Source: Dicyema japonicum
Lineage: Eukaryota > Dicyemida > Rhombozoa > Dicyemidae
DNA: 64,000 nucleotides
Reading direction: 5' to 3'
Assembly: GCA_011109175.1 (NCBI GenBank)
Contig: RDEW01000059.1
Location: 62,001-126,000, forward strand
The notes beneath the pieces are model-generated. The model did not search any database, was not told the origin of the DNA, and saw nothing but the letters and a program-made list of their open reading frames with translations. The translations under genes were made by a program, and so were the position numbers. Shown here piece by piece: positions 1-13,689 of this stretch (position 1 is its first letter; each line of letters begins with the position of its first letter).

Positions 1-1600
1 TGACCAGGACATGTCCCCGAGAATCTTCTATACTTCGGTTTATGAATGTCCTCACTGAATGGACAGCGGCCTCGCATCCCAAGCGAATAGCGACGCCTAC
101 TTGAGGGGGTTCAAGAATTTTGTGACGAGTGGAATAGAATGTCTGAAGGCAATTTTAGCAGCCAGTCTTCTGAAGACAAACCCGACCGCAACTGATCGTA
201 CTTCGCCGCCTTTCTTATCGAAGGCTATCAAATTGGCGGAAAATAAGACATGGCGGATCCAGACAGAATCCGGTTCATAAGTGAAGTAATTGAATTCTTA
301 AGACGAATTCCCTGGTCTCCTACGGACAAAGAGGTTAGATCCTTCAGGTAGGCAGGTCTCATTCCGTCGAACCCGCCACTGCTACTAGGGGCAAAATGCC
401 GTATTGCGAGAAGGACTTCATCGTTTGATGCAATCAGGGGACTCACTCCGGATGGGGGAGTGACTTGGCGTAGGTTTTGGGGTGGCAGTGGATGCTTGTT
501 CAGCAAAATATTGTAGGCGTCTGGAGTCGGTTTTCGTTGTCTACTTAAGGAAAGTGCCCTGATGGCTGGTGCCACCTTCGATAAACTTCGACCGGACAGT
601 TCTCTTGAGACGGAGCACTTCGACTTCCTCGTTCTGACCACGTGTCTCCCTCGTACGGTTAGAAACCATAGGACAACTGGGGATGTGGATACCTCCATAA
701 AGAACGAATGTTGGTCCTCATGGTGGTAGCGAGAGACTCCTTTCCGTGACTATCTCGATCAAGTCCCAGTGTGGAAAGCGCAAAACTGAATAAGCGCATC
801 AAATCATGTACCGCGTTAGTCCGGAAGGCATCTTCGATCGTTTTGGAAAGGGCTTCAGCAGCGACAGGTCGCACGGCCTTGGGAATCCTCACAGGGATAA
901 TCCGTAAAAAACGTAATTCAGAGATGAGACGTAAAAACGTTTCAGAGTGCGTGGTTGGTGGGTAATTAACGGGAGAGTTAACATTGGCACGGACACGGGG
1001 AACCTCTCTGCATAGGCCGAGGCAGTGCCATACTCTAAGCACGCTCGCTGCGGCTCAGGATAGTTTGATACACTCGAGGTGGAAAAAATCTAAGCAGAGC
1101 AGGAGATCCCACGCTTCCGAGCTCTGACAAGCCGACAGGACGAACACATCTCAGTTGACTTGGCTGGTACCTTTTTCTCCTAAGTGGGAATATTCTTTCA
1201 CGTGCTTTTCTCACAACAGGCATAATCACAACAACGACCGTCCACAACAACACGTATTTCAATTTATTGTTAATTGGGCTCCTAAATTTCTCCATTCTCT
1301 TTAATTATCTGATGCAAATAAAAGTATTCTCAATACATTCTAGGATCTTTTTTGCGCAGTCCTGCAATCTGTCTGATAAACTGTGCCGTGCTAATTCCAA
1401 GCATTTTGAAACCTCTTCAAGTGAGAGTCTAACCCTCCTGAACCGTATCGGATCTCCCATCGCAAGGAAGAAAAAAGATATTAAAGAAATGAATTGGCTT
1501 ATTGAGTGTATTTTCTTACAAATCGTCATGGGAAATGGGGCTTTTAATTCCTAGAGAGACCCACCTTTACTGAAAGGAACTTGTAGTAGTTGTTAAGTGT
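1..1600 (-). mobile_element. Non-LTR retrotransposon fragment, cut by window edge
   Basis: Minus-strand reading frames at 1305-1529, 659-1042 and 228-698 line up as consecutive pieces of one decayed non-LTR retrotransposon. The 659-1042 piece has the region that precedes the polymerase in such elements (RIPKAVRPVAAEALSKTIED-like), and the 228-698 piece carries the fingers segment VLLAIRHFAPSSSGGFDGMR. Frames change several times, so the copy is dead. The polymerase palm would lie beyond the left edge. The first part (about 1300-1600) resembles 24100-24260 and the region near 55700, and 50-700 resembles 5240-5800, so all belong to one family. The clade is not certain. Confidence 0.75.
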
Positions 1601-1786
1601 AGTTACTGCAACTTTTGCAGTATCGAGTGACTATTGAAGCGCCCAAAATTTTCTAGAGTAAATATAATGTTTTATAATAAATTTATTTTGTCAATTTATT
1701 AGTTACTATAAAAATTACATGTTTAAATGAATGACATTAAAAATTGATAAATGACAAAATGTTGGATATAAAGTAAATTGGACAAT

Positions 1787-4328
1787 TTATTGAGTATTCA
1801 GGCATAGAGTGGAGAGGAGATTATCAGGAACAGCACTCTTTCCTTTATGGACAAAGACAGTTATATTCATATGTGGTTCTGAATCATAAATGGTTGACTC
1901 ACATCCATAATACTCAGCCATCTTCTCAATAATAGAGCACTTATCAAAGTTCATTATTGGGAAATCATAGACCATACTATTTTGATCACTCTACCATTAC
2001 ATAACAAATAATACTAAATTAATCCACGTGATCAAGTCACACAGTGTCTTCTCCACATACTTAATAAACTTTATATTTTGCCTACATATTCATAAATACT
2101 AACTTTGCAGTCTGAATGAACACATTATTGAATGCGTAAACAACATTCATCTCAGAAACACCAAAGAGTTTTGTTAAAGCGTTCATCCTCCTCTGTTTGA
2201 CACAAAAATCATTACATTCCAGTTCACTACATGTCATAACACAACTGAACCTCTTTGCTTGAGAACAGATCGTCTTTTCCGAGCGACATTTGCACTCACA
2301 GTAGACGTCCACCTATACTAGTCACAAACGATTACCATTTTACTACAAGGTTCTACACAACACTCAGTGTGACTACTACACTGGGTAGCACACATGTGAG
2401 GGCAATCAGTCCTTCTTGTGTTGCATAATTGATTGCAGACACCACAGGGACCCTTAATATTATATTTTGAATACTCTATGACATGTGAGGATGCACTTGT
2501 GACGACCACAGGAAAGAGGCTTATTGCACTTATCCCCACAGGAAAATGACTTTAGGTAACACAAAACAGAGTCAAGTTTCTATATAAGACAACAACTAAC
2601 CTTATGTCCACCATAACACTCTGCTGTTATGCGTGCATTACAGGGGGGACACTGACCGGTTAGGTGACAGTTGTGATTCACTAATAGTAAAACAAAGCCC
2701 AACCAGGATGAATACCACATTCGTGAATTCTAGCACAAGGATGTGAGCAGACCGGTGGTTGAGTCCCACATCGTGTTGGAGGACAAATCACAGTCTTTCC
2801 ACAGTGACAACTCAATTCATCGTGATCTAACACTATAAATAATATTTACTGAATTGACTGCATGGCTTACACTTTCCTGAGTGACAAGTCTCCTCACATT
2901 TGTGATTTTTACAGTTTAGTGGTCTCTCACAAGTATTACTGCAGTAATGCAGAACTAAACTTGCCATAAATAATACCCAAAGGACAGCAACTTTGGTTGC
3001 ACGTGTGTCGTTTACACATTTTTCTACTATTGCATAAAATCTTGCATTTTATAGTCAAATTATCTATAATTGAACAAACAGCCAACTTTTGAGGTTATCA
3101 TGGACTTCCCTGCACGTGATTAAATTTTTGTCTTTTTACAGACACAGTACACGAGACATGTATTATTGAGACAGTAGTTCGGACAATCACCCACGTGGCA
3201 TTTTAAAGGACATGTGTGACTTTCATTACTGATATCCTCTAGTCCACAAAGAAGGGTTCTTCCACATATTTTGTCACAGGTTGGGAGTGAGGTTAAGACT
3301 CCAACTTTTTCTTCAAAAATTTCAGAGATAGGAGTCTTCCCACAAGAACAGGTCGAGAGATTCTCAATGTGGAAAGGACAAGTGGGACATTCTCCGACAT
3401 GACATACCTCCCCACACTCGTGTACACCACAAGCCAGCTTACGGCGACAAATCCCATAACAGGAAAACTGATTAGTTCCTTCACAACAATTAATCCGTCG
3501 TGTTTCTCTCCCACAAAAGCATTCTAGTGATAAAATTCAATTTACTCAAATCCACCTCCTCCTCACAGCTCCCACATTCCCCAGGATGGCATATTCGACC
3601 ACAGATATGTACTCCACAGTCCATGAAACGTCCACATTTGTTTTGTCTGACATGAAAATCCAGTCATTTGGCAGATCTCGAGTTTACTGCCCTCTAAAAA
3701 CATAACAACCTCACTCTCCCACAGTAGCAAGTAGTTGTGATGTTAATGACACAACTTGGACATTTTCCTGGGTGACAAAGAGCCACACATTTGTGAGAAC
3801 ATTGTCTAACTCTGCCACAAATCCCACCACAGCTGTGAGCAGTTATACTGTAGTCGTTCATAGGAGGGTCCTTCATTTTCCCACAGAAACACCCTCGATT
3901 ATACAAGATCTTACATATAGTTGTTGGGAATAATGGTCTTTCTTGATTTACAGGAAGGACAATCCCATACTTCTTCACGTAGACTTGACCGAGCCCACTC
4001 TCTGATGCACTTAATGTGGTACACATTATAGCAGTTGAGACAACTCCAAATCCTAGAGTTTCTAGTGATCCCACTACAACAAATTGGACAGTCGCAGCTT
4101 TCATTATCAAGTTCTTCAATCAGTCTTTCACGAAGATTTAAGTTATTTTGACTGTATTTACAACAGGTTCTGTCTTTTTGCAAATAATTTTGCGTTATAA
4201 ATTTCTTATTATATTGAGGCCTCCATCTGCCAGTTTGTGTTGAATGAGCTTCTCTGATTTCTGTAGTCTTTATTTTTGTTGTAAGTAAGTGATGGATCCA
4301 CGTCACGATGATCTCTAGAATTCGACAT
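1787..4328 (-). CDS. NFX1-type zinc finger protein (RING/PHD-like finger, NF-X1 repeats, R3H), multi-exon
   Basis: NFX1-family proteins are nuclear factors that combine a RING-type finger with cysteine-rich NF-X1 repeats and bind promoters or RNA. Reading 5' to 3' on the minus strand, 4090-3925 gives a C4HC3 finger ([27 protein letters not shown]). From 3890 down to about 2300 come repeated NF-X1 motifs such as [26 protein letters not shown] and [10 protein letters not shown]. 1975-1787 is an R3H domain ([16 protein letters not shown]) ending in TAA. Exons are joined by introns near 22 nt, for example just before GPCGVC at about 2450. The first in-frame ATG I can support is at 4328; the join between the first short frame and the RING exon is unresolved. 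The exon junction near 3893 needs one fewer G. Domain order and C-terminal R3H match complete family members. Confidence 0.88.
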
Positions 4329-4419
4329 TAATGTGACACTAATAATGATATAAATTTTAATCATTTTTAATTTAAATTTAGTATTTATGTTTATTTTTTA
4401 GTTGTTGGATTTTCTTATC

Positions 4420-4690
4420 GTTGGAGCATCTATATAAACAATTTGTTATACGGAATATCGAGTATGTCTTTTCTGCATGGATTGCCGCTCTCACTATTGG
4501 CGCAGAGCAAGTGGAAGTGCTACAAAATCGATATCAAACTATATTTGGACGCCTGCCCAAGATAAGAGAAGAAATCTTCCATTTTATGGAGATTAATTAA
4601 GGACTCCAAGACTAACCGCTAAAAAAGGACTGGTATGGACACCGGGATCACTTACTTAAAAGATAACTCTTTTCCTCTTTCTTGTGATTC
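4420..4690 (+). mobile_element. Jockey-like retrotransposon C-terminal remnant
   Basis: Translation of about 4420-4600 gives LYKQFVIRN.EYVFSAW followed by EVLQNRYQTIFGRLPK. This matches the C-terminal part of the jockey-like fragments at 13690 and 47300 (LYKQYIEP...SW...IEDVQK). The stretch 4640-4660 has the GGGATCAC string that also ends those copies. It is short and 5' truncated. Confidence 0.5.
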
Positions 4691-5239
4691 CGGAGTTAAA
4701 TTTAATTAAATTTTTTAGTTGTTAATATTGTTATTTTGTTTGACCAAGAGAAGGAAGTACTAATCATTTCGAATGGTTGGAAGACATTGTGAAATAGTAC
4801 ATCATTACCAGCTCAACCAAAAAGAAGAGGCTAATAGAATCGTTTCTGGTGCCGCGCGTGTTTGAATATACCCATATTTTATACGTTCTGTTGTTAATAA
4901 TGAATATTTTTATGAGAGATAATATTATTCTTAAGAGATCGGAATCGAATTAAGAGTCATGTAAATGAGGAAGGACGGACATTGCTATTCATTCTTAAAA
5001 TTGAGAGCGAAACTCCTTATAATATCCAGCAGCAATCGTGAAGATGTGGAAATCGTCTAGATAACATATGTTGAAGGCCGAAGTTTTGTGATTCTTTCGA
5101 TTGCAAGGCAGTATAGCAGGAGTCCACGGGAAGTTTTCTAGATGTGCTCCAGAGAACTATTAGGTAGTATCCGAATAGTAGGGATGACGGCAAACTATAG
5201 GACTGGCTGATAATTCTGATGATATTAAGAGAATATATG
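4691..5239. other. Intergenic stretch, nothing recognised
   Basis: AT-rich DNA without a supportable reading frame. It lies between two retroelement remnants and is probably older transposon debris. Confidence 0.4.
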
Positions 5240-5800
5240 TTTTCGGTAATTTTCTATGCTGCGGTTTTTTTAGTCGAATGGAATGGACAGTGTCCTCGTA
5301 TCCGAGACATACTCCGACTCTCACTCTAAGAGGCTTTACGAATTTTGTTACAAAAGGAATATAATATCGAGAGAAACTCTAGGCACCCAGCCTCCTAATT
5401 AGGTGCACTTTCCTCCATTTTATCAAGGAGATCTAATTGGCTAGCAGGACTGGCAAACCACTTCGTGAAGTCCTCCAGACAAAATCCGGTTCTTATGTGA
5501 GGTGATTGATTTTTTAAGACAAAGTCTGATCTTCAACTGACCGGGCTCAATCTGTCGAGACCACCACTGCTTCTGGGCAAATTCTGTATTGAAAGTATTT
5601 CATCATTTGATAGGATGAAGGAACTCACTTTGGCGGGAAACTGACGGGGTGCAGATTGTGAGGTTGTGGATGTTTGTCCAATAGAGTGTTATAAATGTCC
5701 AGAGTTTGTTTACACGGTCCTCTTGAAGAAAATGGTTTGATGGCTGGATGGGTTTCACCTTATGTAATAGTAAACTACCAGACAATATCATCGAAATTAT
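5240..5800 (-). mobile_element. Decayed non-LTR fragment, same family as 50-700
   Basis: The plus-strand text from about 5265 (ggaatggacagtgtcctcg) follows 55-700 closely: ggctttacgaattttgtta for ggttcaagaattttgtgac, and the run near 5560 parallels the run near 365. The minus-strand frame 5791-5603 is the fingers region of the polymerase with several indels. Neither end can be placed exactly. Confidence 0.65.
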
Positions 5801-5918
5801 GTAATGCTATATTAATAAAAAAATAAGTTCTCTCAAGTTTTGAACAGATTCCTAGTACCACGACAATGAGAGGAAGGGCCTTTTAGTGAGACCAAATTGA
5901 CATATTAGTTAGAGATAA

Positions 5919-6732
<814 letters not shown>

Positions 6733-7663
6733 AAGAAGAAATAATATTAATTTATATATTTTCAAAATATACTATTAACTTTAAACAAAATATATTATAT
6801 TATCAGAAACTAGAGAGTTTCAAGGCCAGCTAGTGCACATTCTCGGAATAATTGTCAGGGCTACACATCTTTGTATCTTTCTCCAGCACTGCTGTAGTCG
6901 CAGTTACACGACTCCAGGTTATTTGCCTAACATTGATCTTTAATCCGATGTCGATATTATTTTACTTCTGATGAGTTCTTTTCAGGAATAGTTTCGAAAG
7001 ACAGCTAGTTGTTGCTTTTAAAACAATACAACCATCCGTTGGACGTCTTAAATTATTGTAATATCAGATAACTTCTATTTTCCTTGCAATACTCTTTATG
7101 AAAAGTTCAGAAACAGAAATCACATCGACTCGGTTTCCAAAGACGGGAACATCGAACAGGACGCATATAAAAATTGTACTTAAATTTTGGATGTGGTTTC
7201 CCCCAAAACGGCTTTTTGTCATAAACGCCTTTAATGAGTTTTTTTTTGATTTGAGATTTTGTCTCCCCAATTTCGTAGATTTGTATAAGCGCATCAGAAA
7301 AACTAATAACCCTTTCCAGAGGAGTAGTAATGTTTACACTACAAAACCTTCATTTGGACAGGACATACTTTTATTTTAAGAGGAAAAAACAGTTCTGCTA
7401 ATTAATAGTGAAAAAAGGGGTCAAGGAATCAAAATTATTATTAACTTCATTTTTGGTTATTGCAAATCCCTTTAGACGATCCAGTGACGTATCATCCCGT
7501 CTATGGTCATGAGAAAAGGAAGACAGAGGCTTTTATCCACCATAAAGCAAAGTAGACATTTAGTGCAATAGATGTATGTCATCCCTTAACCTTCCGATCA
7601 ATTAACTGACAATGGAGAGGATACTGTGATCATTATTATTTTTTAATCAATCGATGCTGCACA
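6733..7663. other. Intergenic stretch, no supported gene
   Basis: AT-rich. Opposing frames of 93 codons (7098-7379, +) and 76 codons (7064-7294, -) overlap each other; neither has a recognisable motif or short-intron continuation, so I do not call them. Confidence 0.4.
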
Positions 7664-10600
7664 TTGGTTAAGGTGGTGACGTCCCTCTTGAAAAGTATGT
7701 CTGAAAAACACGAAAATTGCAACCTAAATGACTTCTCTCTTTTAACGTTCAATGTCAGAGGACTCTCTAGTGCATGGAAAAGAAAAGAACTTTGTGAAGA
7801 CCTTTCAAAATACAAGATATCAGTCGGATGTCTCCAAGAGACAAAATATCAAAGGAGTTTGAAGAACAACATAGAAAGTTTAAGTTAATCTTTCTCTCTG
7901 GGGGATCAAAACATTACGGACTCGGATTGCTGTAAGAAAGGACCTACTCCGGCGCATATACCGTTATTGGACAATCAATGAAAGGATTGGGATTCTACAA
8001 ATAACATTGGACGATATAACTCTCCGAAGAGTTATCTTACTATTATTAACGCATATGCTCCACATAGTGGATGGATCAATAAGAAACCCGAGGAAATTGA
8101 CGACTTTTATGAGAATCTGTCTGATGTTTATTCCAATTATGCAAATTCCACATTAATATTGATTGCCGGTGATAATGCAAAAGTTGAAATCGAATCACTA
8201 TAGAAGAAGCATTCATTGGAATACATGGAAGGGGAAAAGGAACATTGCAGGAACCTTGTTAGCTAGCTTTTGTCAAGCAAATAATCTATTCCTTTGTGAC
8301 ACATCCTTTATGCACTCAGCAAGACACAGGACAACTTGGTCAGACAATAGAACTAAATCTGACAAAAGCATTGCGAAAATCTACAATCAAATAGATTACA
8401 TTATTTGCAGACAAAAAGACCGCAGTATTGTCACTGATGCCCGTGCTTATAGAGGGTCTATAATTGACAGCGATCACAAGACGGTTATTGCCAAAATGTG
8501 TATAAAGAAACTTATGTTTTTGCAAGGGATTCAAAGAAAGTGCAATGGACACACGGAACTGCGGGGGAAGGGATACGTTTAAGACCATCTAAAGAACAAT
8601 ACTATCCAGGGAGATGAATTCAGAAAATACCTCGATGAGGATTGGAAGAAATATCAGTAGATTTGACACCGCAAATTGCGTGGACCTTGGTCAAACAGAA
8701 GATCATGATTGCTGCTGATATATACCTGAAAAAGGACTACGTAACTAATACACCCACTGAAGAAGCAACCGTTTTGAAATCATTGTTAATCAACAAAACG
8801 ATATGGATACAATGTCTAAATACAGATGACAAAAATACGAAACAGCGGCTACAAAAGGAAAGAACAGTCATCAAAAGAAAATAAAAAAGCTGCACGTCGG
8901 ATATTAAAGAACAAAACAATAAAAAATAGAGAAAATCGAAGGCCTTAAAGACAATACGAAGTTTTATGAGCTGTCGGACAATCAAAACTACTTATAGCGG
9001 ATTATTTTGAAGCACAATTCGTATCAAAAAATAGCAAAAAACTCACATTAACACGGATCAGGGAAAATTATACGAAGAAATAACTTTGTAAGAAGTGATG
9101 ACACCAAGTTACAAACTGAAGGACAATAAGAGTCCCGGCCAGATGGCTTAAATGGTGAATTTTTCAAATATGAACTCAAAAGATATACATGATAATTGCC
9201 TGGATTCTAAACGAAACGTACGTAAAGGAGCACTTTGCCACTTGGAGAAGGACTATTGATACCAGTACAGAAGCCAAACAAAAAATCGGGGAAAGTTGAG
9301 AACCTAAGACCAGTGGTATTACCAACACATTACGGAAGATAGCCAATATTACGCTTCAAAGAATGGAGGGACGCCTAGACTCGTACCTGTCGCTTATCAA
9401 AGTGGCTTCCGCAAAGGGAGATCAACGTCAGATGTTATATGGAGCCACAAATGGAGAAGTGCGACTGTTCAAAAATTTAAATAACGACAACCATTCTGGG
9501 GATTGATATGTCAAAGGCCTTTGATTCCGTCAACAGGAACAAAGCTGCTGCAAATACTGGAAGCACTTCTTGGAAGGCTCAACGATTAGGATGGTCAGGA
9601 CACTCTTGACGGACACGAGTTTGATGGTCAGGACTGGGAAAGCTTTATCGAGGACATTTGAAACAACAATTGGTACCCTCAAGGAGATCCATTATCATTT
9701 GTTCATTATTTATCTGGAGGCAGCTCTACGAGACTTGAAGCCTCATATCGGAGAAGGAACGAGCATAATAGCATATGTGGATGACGTGGACTTTATTTCG
9801 AATAACAAAGAAGAGTTTATTGCAATTTTGGAGAAAATGCCTGATAAAATGGCTGAATGGTCACTAAAAGTAAACACAAACAAAACCGAAATCACGGAGC
9901 TAAAAAAAGTGAAGAAAGGACCGAGGAGAATTGGCGTAGATAAAAAAACAAAGATCTCTTCTTGGTGACCAAAGATATAACACGAAGGAAGACACTAACT
10001 AACGTCGCTTCCAACAAAATGAGAAGACCTGCTCTGCAAAAGGGCTTGACCCTAAAACTCGAATGAGACTATACAATGCCCTAGTGAGGCCATCCTATTA
10101 TATAATGCCGGTACATGGGCATGTACAGGGCAGGAACTCGAAAAGTTGAATTCTTTTCACAGAAATCATCTCCGACACTCCTTTCTTCCGAAGCTTTTCA
10201 AAATTCCGTCCGAAATCTTATACAAGAGAACAGGAACTGAGCCAATATCATATTACTGATTTAAGGTGGAGGCTGTTGGACACATACCACCACGATATGG
10301 GGACCCCTGCCAACATAGCAATGGAGGAGTATTTTGTCTTAGAAGCTTCTCGTTTCCGCGGCCGGCCGAGGACAACACTGCCGGTTATTCTAGATGAAGA
10401 TCTCAGAGGATTGGAAAGTGCCTTAAAGATGGGGACGATCTAGATATGCTACGGAACATGGCAACGGATCGAAAAAAATGGGGGACGTTAATTAGATTGT
10501 TAATTTTTCGTGTTGCACATGCTTTGTCATGATCTTGGCATCGCGTACGTGCCTATAATAATAATGCTGCACATACAATTTTGAAGATGTTTAGGCGAGG
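7664..10600 (+). mobile_element. Non-LTR retrotransposon (APE endonuclease + reverse transcriptase), decayed
   Basis: The N-terminus at 7664-7888 is an apurinic-like endonuclease (LLTFNVRGLSS, GCLQETK). Its second half lies at 8163-8520 (TTWSD, IDYIICR, SDHKTVIAK, with the catalytic SDH). Polymerase follows: GFRKGRSTSDV near 9410, motif A GIDMSKAFDSVN near 9500-9540 and motif C AYVDDVDFIS at about 9770-9800. The C-terminus (ANIAMEEYF, FRGRPRTTLPV) runs to about 10495, then a 3' tail with gttgcacatgctttgtcatg. Many frameshifts and stops show it is inactive. Related copies lie at 11385-13020, 48290-48660 and 62465-62970. Confidence 0.85.
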
Positions 10601-11384
10601 ATCAGCTAAAACCATCTTGAACATACATGATGAGTTCACTCACTTTGATCGACATTAAACGCTTTATAGTTCGTATAGTCGACTACTTTGGCAAGTAATG
10701 TAATCGTAGTGACATTTTACCTTTTTATATTTCGAAGGAGATTTTCACTCGCTTGATTTAATGTTCATTTCGAAATTATAGAAACAGTTAAATGTTTATT
10801 GGTAATAATTGAGTTATTGTATACTATTTTTAACTTATGGCTTTTCATTGTGAATATTGGTATATCCCTCACTATTTTTCACATCCATTGTCTACAAATA
10901 CTACTTGTAAGTAATCCCAATCTCTATGATAGTTATGTCCTCCAATCATAATGTATGACTCGCAACAAAGATTCACTGGAGAAGTCACCGAGTCTCACGA
11001 GCGTCGTGTCTTTTATAGCTAGATGTCCAAGTTTATTTAAGAAACAAAGCGATTCCCCATGGTTAGAGAATTATCGAGTGATATTGAAGATGCTATTTGT
11101 TAAATATAATTTTTCCACACTTCATATTTGGTTTACGGGGAGTATGGAGCGAAGTATAGGAATTTGTCCCCTGTACGTTAGGGGGAAAATTCCGGAACGT
11201 ACGTACGACGATAATATTAAAATAAAAGAATTTTCAGCCAAATTTATTATTCGAAGCAATATTGGTAGCAATGGGGGATTCAAAATTGAAATGGGAACTC
11301 GAAGACAGTATCTGAACAGTTATTTCAAGAGTTCATATGGAGACAAAAGCATAAGAACACCGAATTTGAAGCAATGTTGGTATT
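10601..11384. other. Spacer between two retrotransposon copies
   Basis: Contains one 146-codon frame (10955-11395, ATG start, GC-poor). It has no motif I recognise, low-complexity ends and no sign of homology to a neighbour. It may be chance or part of a degraded element. Confidence 0.35.
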
Positions 11385-13020
11385 ATTATTATTAGCACTT
11401 TCACGAGAGCCATAATATTTATAGCCCCGCATGTGCAGCAAAAAATATAAGAGAATTAGTTAGGTTGCTCCAAGCTCTTCTGTTCTTTGCTAGGTCCCTC
11501 AGTGAGTCCAGGTCGTCACCAGATGCCAATGTTTTCTTCACGGCTTTCAGATCGTTTTGTAAACAAGGATTGTTCTCGGTCTTTCACGAAAGCGTTTTAC
11601 ATTGGAGGAGTAGTAATCTTCCATTGCGATATTCGGAGGGGATATCGGGTCCAACCTCAGGACGTGTCCAAAAAGTCTCCAATGAGAGCTAATGATCTCG
11701 TGGCTTAATGGTATACAGTCACACTTATTGTACAGTCCATTCCGCAAGATCTTGGATGGCCAGGACATTCCAGTTATGTTTCTTAGATGATTCCTGTGAA
11801 ATGAGTCTAGCCTCTCCAATTCCTCTTTAGAGGTGGCCCAGGTCCCAGAGTTGTATAGTAGAATTGGTTTGATGAAAGTGTCGTATAACATAATCCTTTG
11901 TTTTATGTTATATCCTTTCCGTTTTAGCCAAAGATTTTTCAGCCTTTGTAATGCCGCATTTGCCAATGTTTTTCTCCGTATGATGTCTTCGTTATCTCCT
12001 AGTAGTGAGCCCAGTTTCTTTTAGTGTCCCCATTTTTTTCGAGTGAGTTGTTCATTCTTTTTATCTCTGTCCGTTCTGTTTTTTCCCTGTCCACGGTGAG
12101 AAACCATTTCTCAAGTATATCTGGTGATTTTTCTAGTACATGCTCCAGGAGTTCTTTGTCTTCAGAAATTAGGTCGACATCATTTTTCCTTGATATAATG
12201 GTCTCAGTTCCCTCATAGCGGCCTCCAAGTATATTGTGAATAGTAGGGAGAGAGGGAGTCTCCTTGAGAAGTACCTGTGTTTGTTTCAAATTTTCTTGAG
12301 TAGGTTTTTCCAACTATCACAAGGAGTTCTGTGTTAGATAGAAAAATTTGAATCATTCTTAGACTCGATTCGTCAATAAACCTTTCCAGCATGTCATCAA
12401 TTTTTTCATATTAACCGAGTCAAAGGCTTTTGATAGATCTATTCCCAGAATGTGGATGGCATTGCAATATCTTTGATGTGTTGCACATCTCCATCTGTGA
12501 CTCCAGACTGCATCAGCTGTTGATCTTCCTTCTCTGAACCCACTTTGACTTTCATATATGGGTCCTTTTATTCATTCCAATACAATGTTAGCTAAGACTT
12601 TCCGTAGAGAATTTGATAATATAATAGGTCGTAAGTTTTCAACCGGTCCTTTGGGTTTATTGGTTTTTGTATAGGTATTAGTAATCCCGTTCCCAGGGCA
12701 AGGTTGAGTTAGTTGAAAACATTTCATTTAGTAGTGTAGCGATTTTTTCAAAAAGGGGTCAGGCCCGTATTTCAGTAATTCTGGGTTTATCGTATCTGGT
12801 CCAGGGCTTCTGTTATTTTTTAGTTTTTGACATGCTGTTTTTACTTACAAAATTGAAATTGGTTCTTTTAAGGTCTAGGCTTTCTTTGAATGGGGATTGC
12901 TGTAGTCACATTAAAAAGTTTCTCAAAATTGTTGCAATTACCTCCGCTTGTTCTTCAGTATTCAGTAATGTCTTGTAATTTTTGTCTTTGATGATTATTC
13001 GTTTTTTTCCGGTTTGTGTG
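11385..13020 (-). mobile_element. Second copy of the 7664-10600 retrotransposon, decayed
   Basis: Read on the minus strand, 13020-12400 gives ENLRPIILSNSLRKVLANIV, SGFREGRSTADAVWSHRW and motif A GIDLSKAFDSVN. 12313-11999 covers the motif C region, which reads KNDVDLIS where the plus-strand copy has YVDDVDFIS, so the first catalytic Asp is Asn. 11966-11547 is the C-terminal part (LYDTFIKPILLYNSGTW, LFGHVLRLDP, FRERPRTILV). The endonuclease part is missing, so the copy is 5' truncated. It faces the other copy tail to tail. Confidence 0.82.
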
Positions 13021-13127
13021 GCGTAGTAAACGAGCGGCTATATACATTTGCGAATGGTAGCAATAAAGAATTTTCAATGTTGGTAGCAATAGAGAATTTT
13101 CGGCTTCCAACAACTAATTACTACTTA

Positions 13128-13603
13128 CAGGGTTTTCCTATTTATTTAATAGGTTTTCCTACTTTTGTCAAGGGTAGAATTAAAAAAACCAATTTTATAA
13201 TTAATTGAAAAAAAAACAACTGTAAATTAAAATTCATCATTAGCCAATGCTTTAACTAAATAGTTCCGCATGTGGCTATACAAATTATTGCACACATCTG
13301 ATGGAATTTCTCAGATGTTTTGGATTGTGTTTTTATTCCTCAGAGTTCCTACAATTTTTTATGTTATTTTCCAAACAGAAAAAAACTCTTCAATTGGATA
13401 AAGTTGAGGAGTATAAGGAGGCAAAAAATACAATTCATACCCTATACACTTAAAAATTAATTGGATACCAGTTTGTTTTTATAGGGACTTAATAATCCAA
13501 TAAATATAAATAATGATCCCAAAATATATAAATAATAATCCATAAATATTTTACAAAGTTATTAAACATTTGACAAAGTTATTAAATAAATAGGAAAACC
13601 CTG
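13128..13603 (-). mobile_element. Short Tc1/mariner (IS630-superfamily) element with 24-bp terminal inverted repeats
   Basis: The left end 13128-13151 (cagggttttcctatttattt plus aata) is the exact reverse complement of the right end 13580-13603. TA dinucleotides flank both ends (13126-13127 and 13604-13605), the target duplication expected of Tc1/mariner. The 476-bp body holds only the C-terminal end of a transposase on the minus strand, so this is an internally deleted, non-autonomous copy. Confidence 0.88.
13227..13442 (-). pseudogene. Tc1/mariner-like transposase C-terminal remnant
   Basis: Minus-strand translation gives FLPPYTPQLYPIEEFFSVWK, the signature around the third catalytic acid of IS630/Tc1-type DDE transposases. 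It continues through two in-frame stops to a final TAA at 13227. The N-terminal DNA-binding domain and first two catalytic acids are absent. It sits inside the inverted repeats of the 13128-13603 element. Confidence 0.85.
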
Positions 13604-13689
13604 TAATAATAATAAAATTTTAAAAATTTACTATTAAATTTTCAAATTATTCGTAAGCGAATAAAAATTCAATATTTAATTTTCAACTA

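Noticed and set aside
3293-3514. 73-codon minus-strand frame
   Set aside because: Shadow of the NFX1-like gene; the adjoining frame gives the cysteine-rich NF-X1 repeats ([13 protein letters not shown]).
10955-11395. 146-codon plus-strand frame as a gene
   Set aside because: No motif, low-complexity end, located between two retrotransposon copies.
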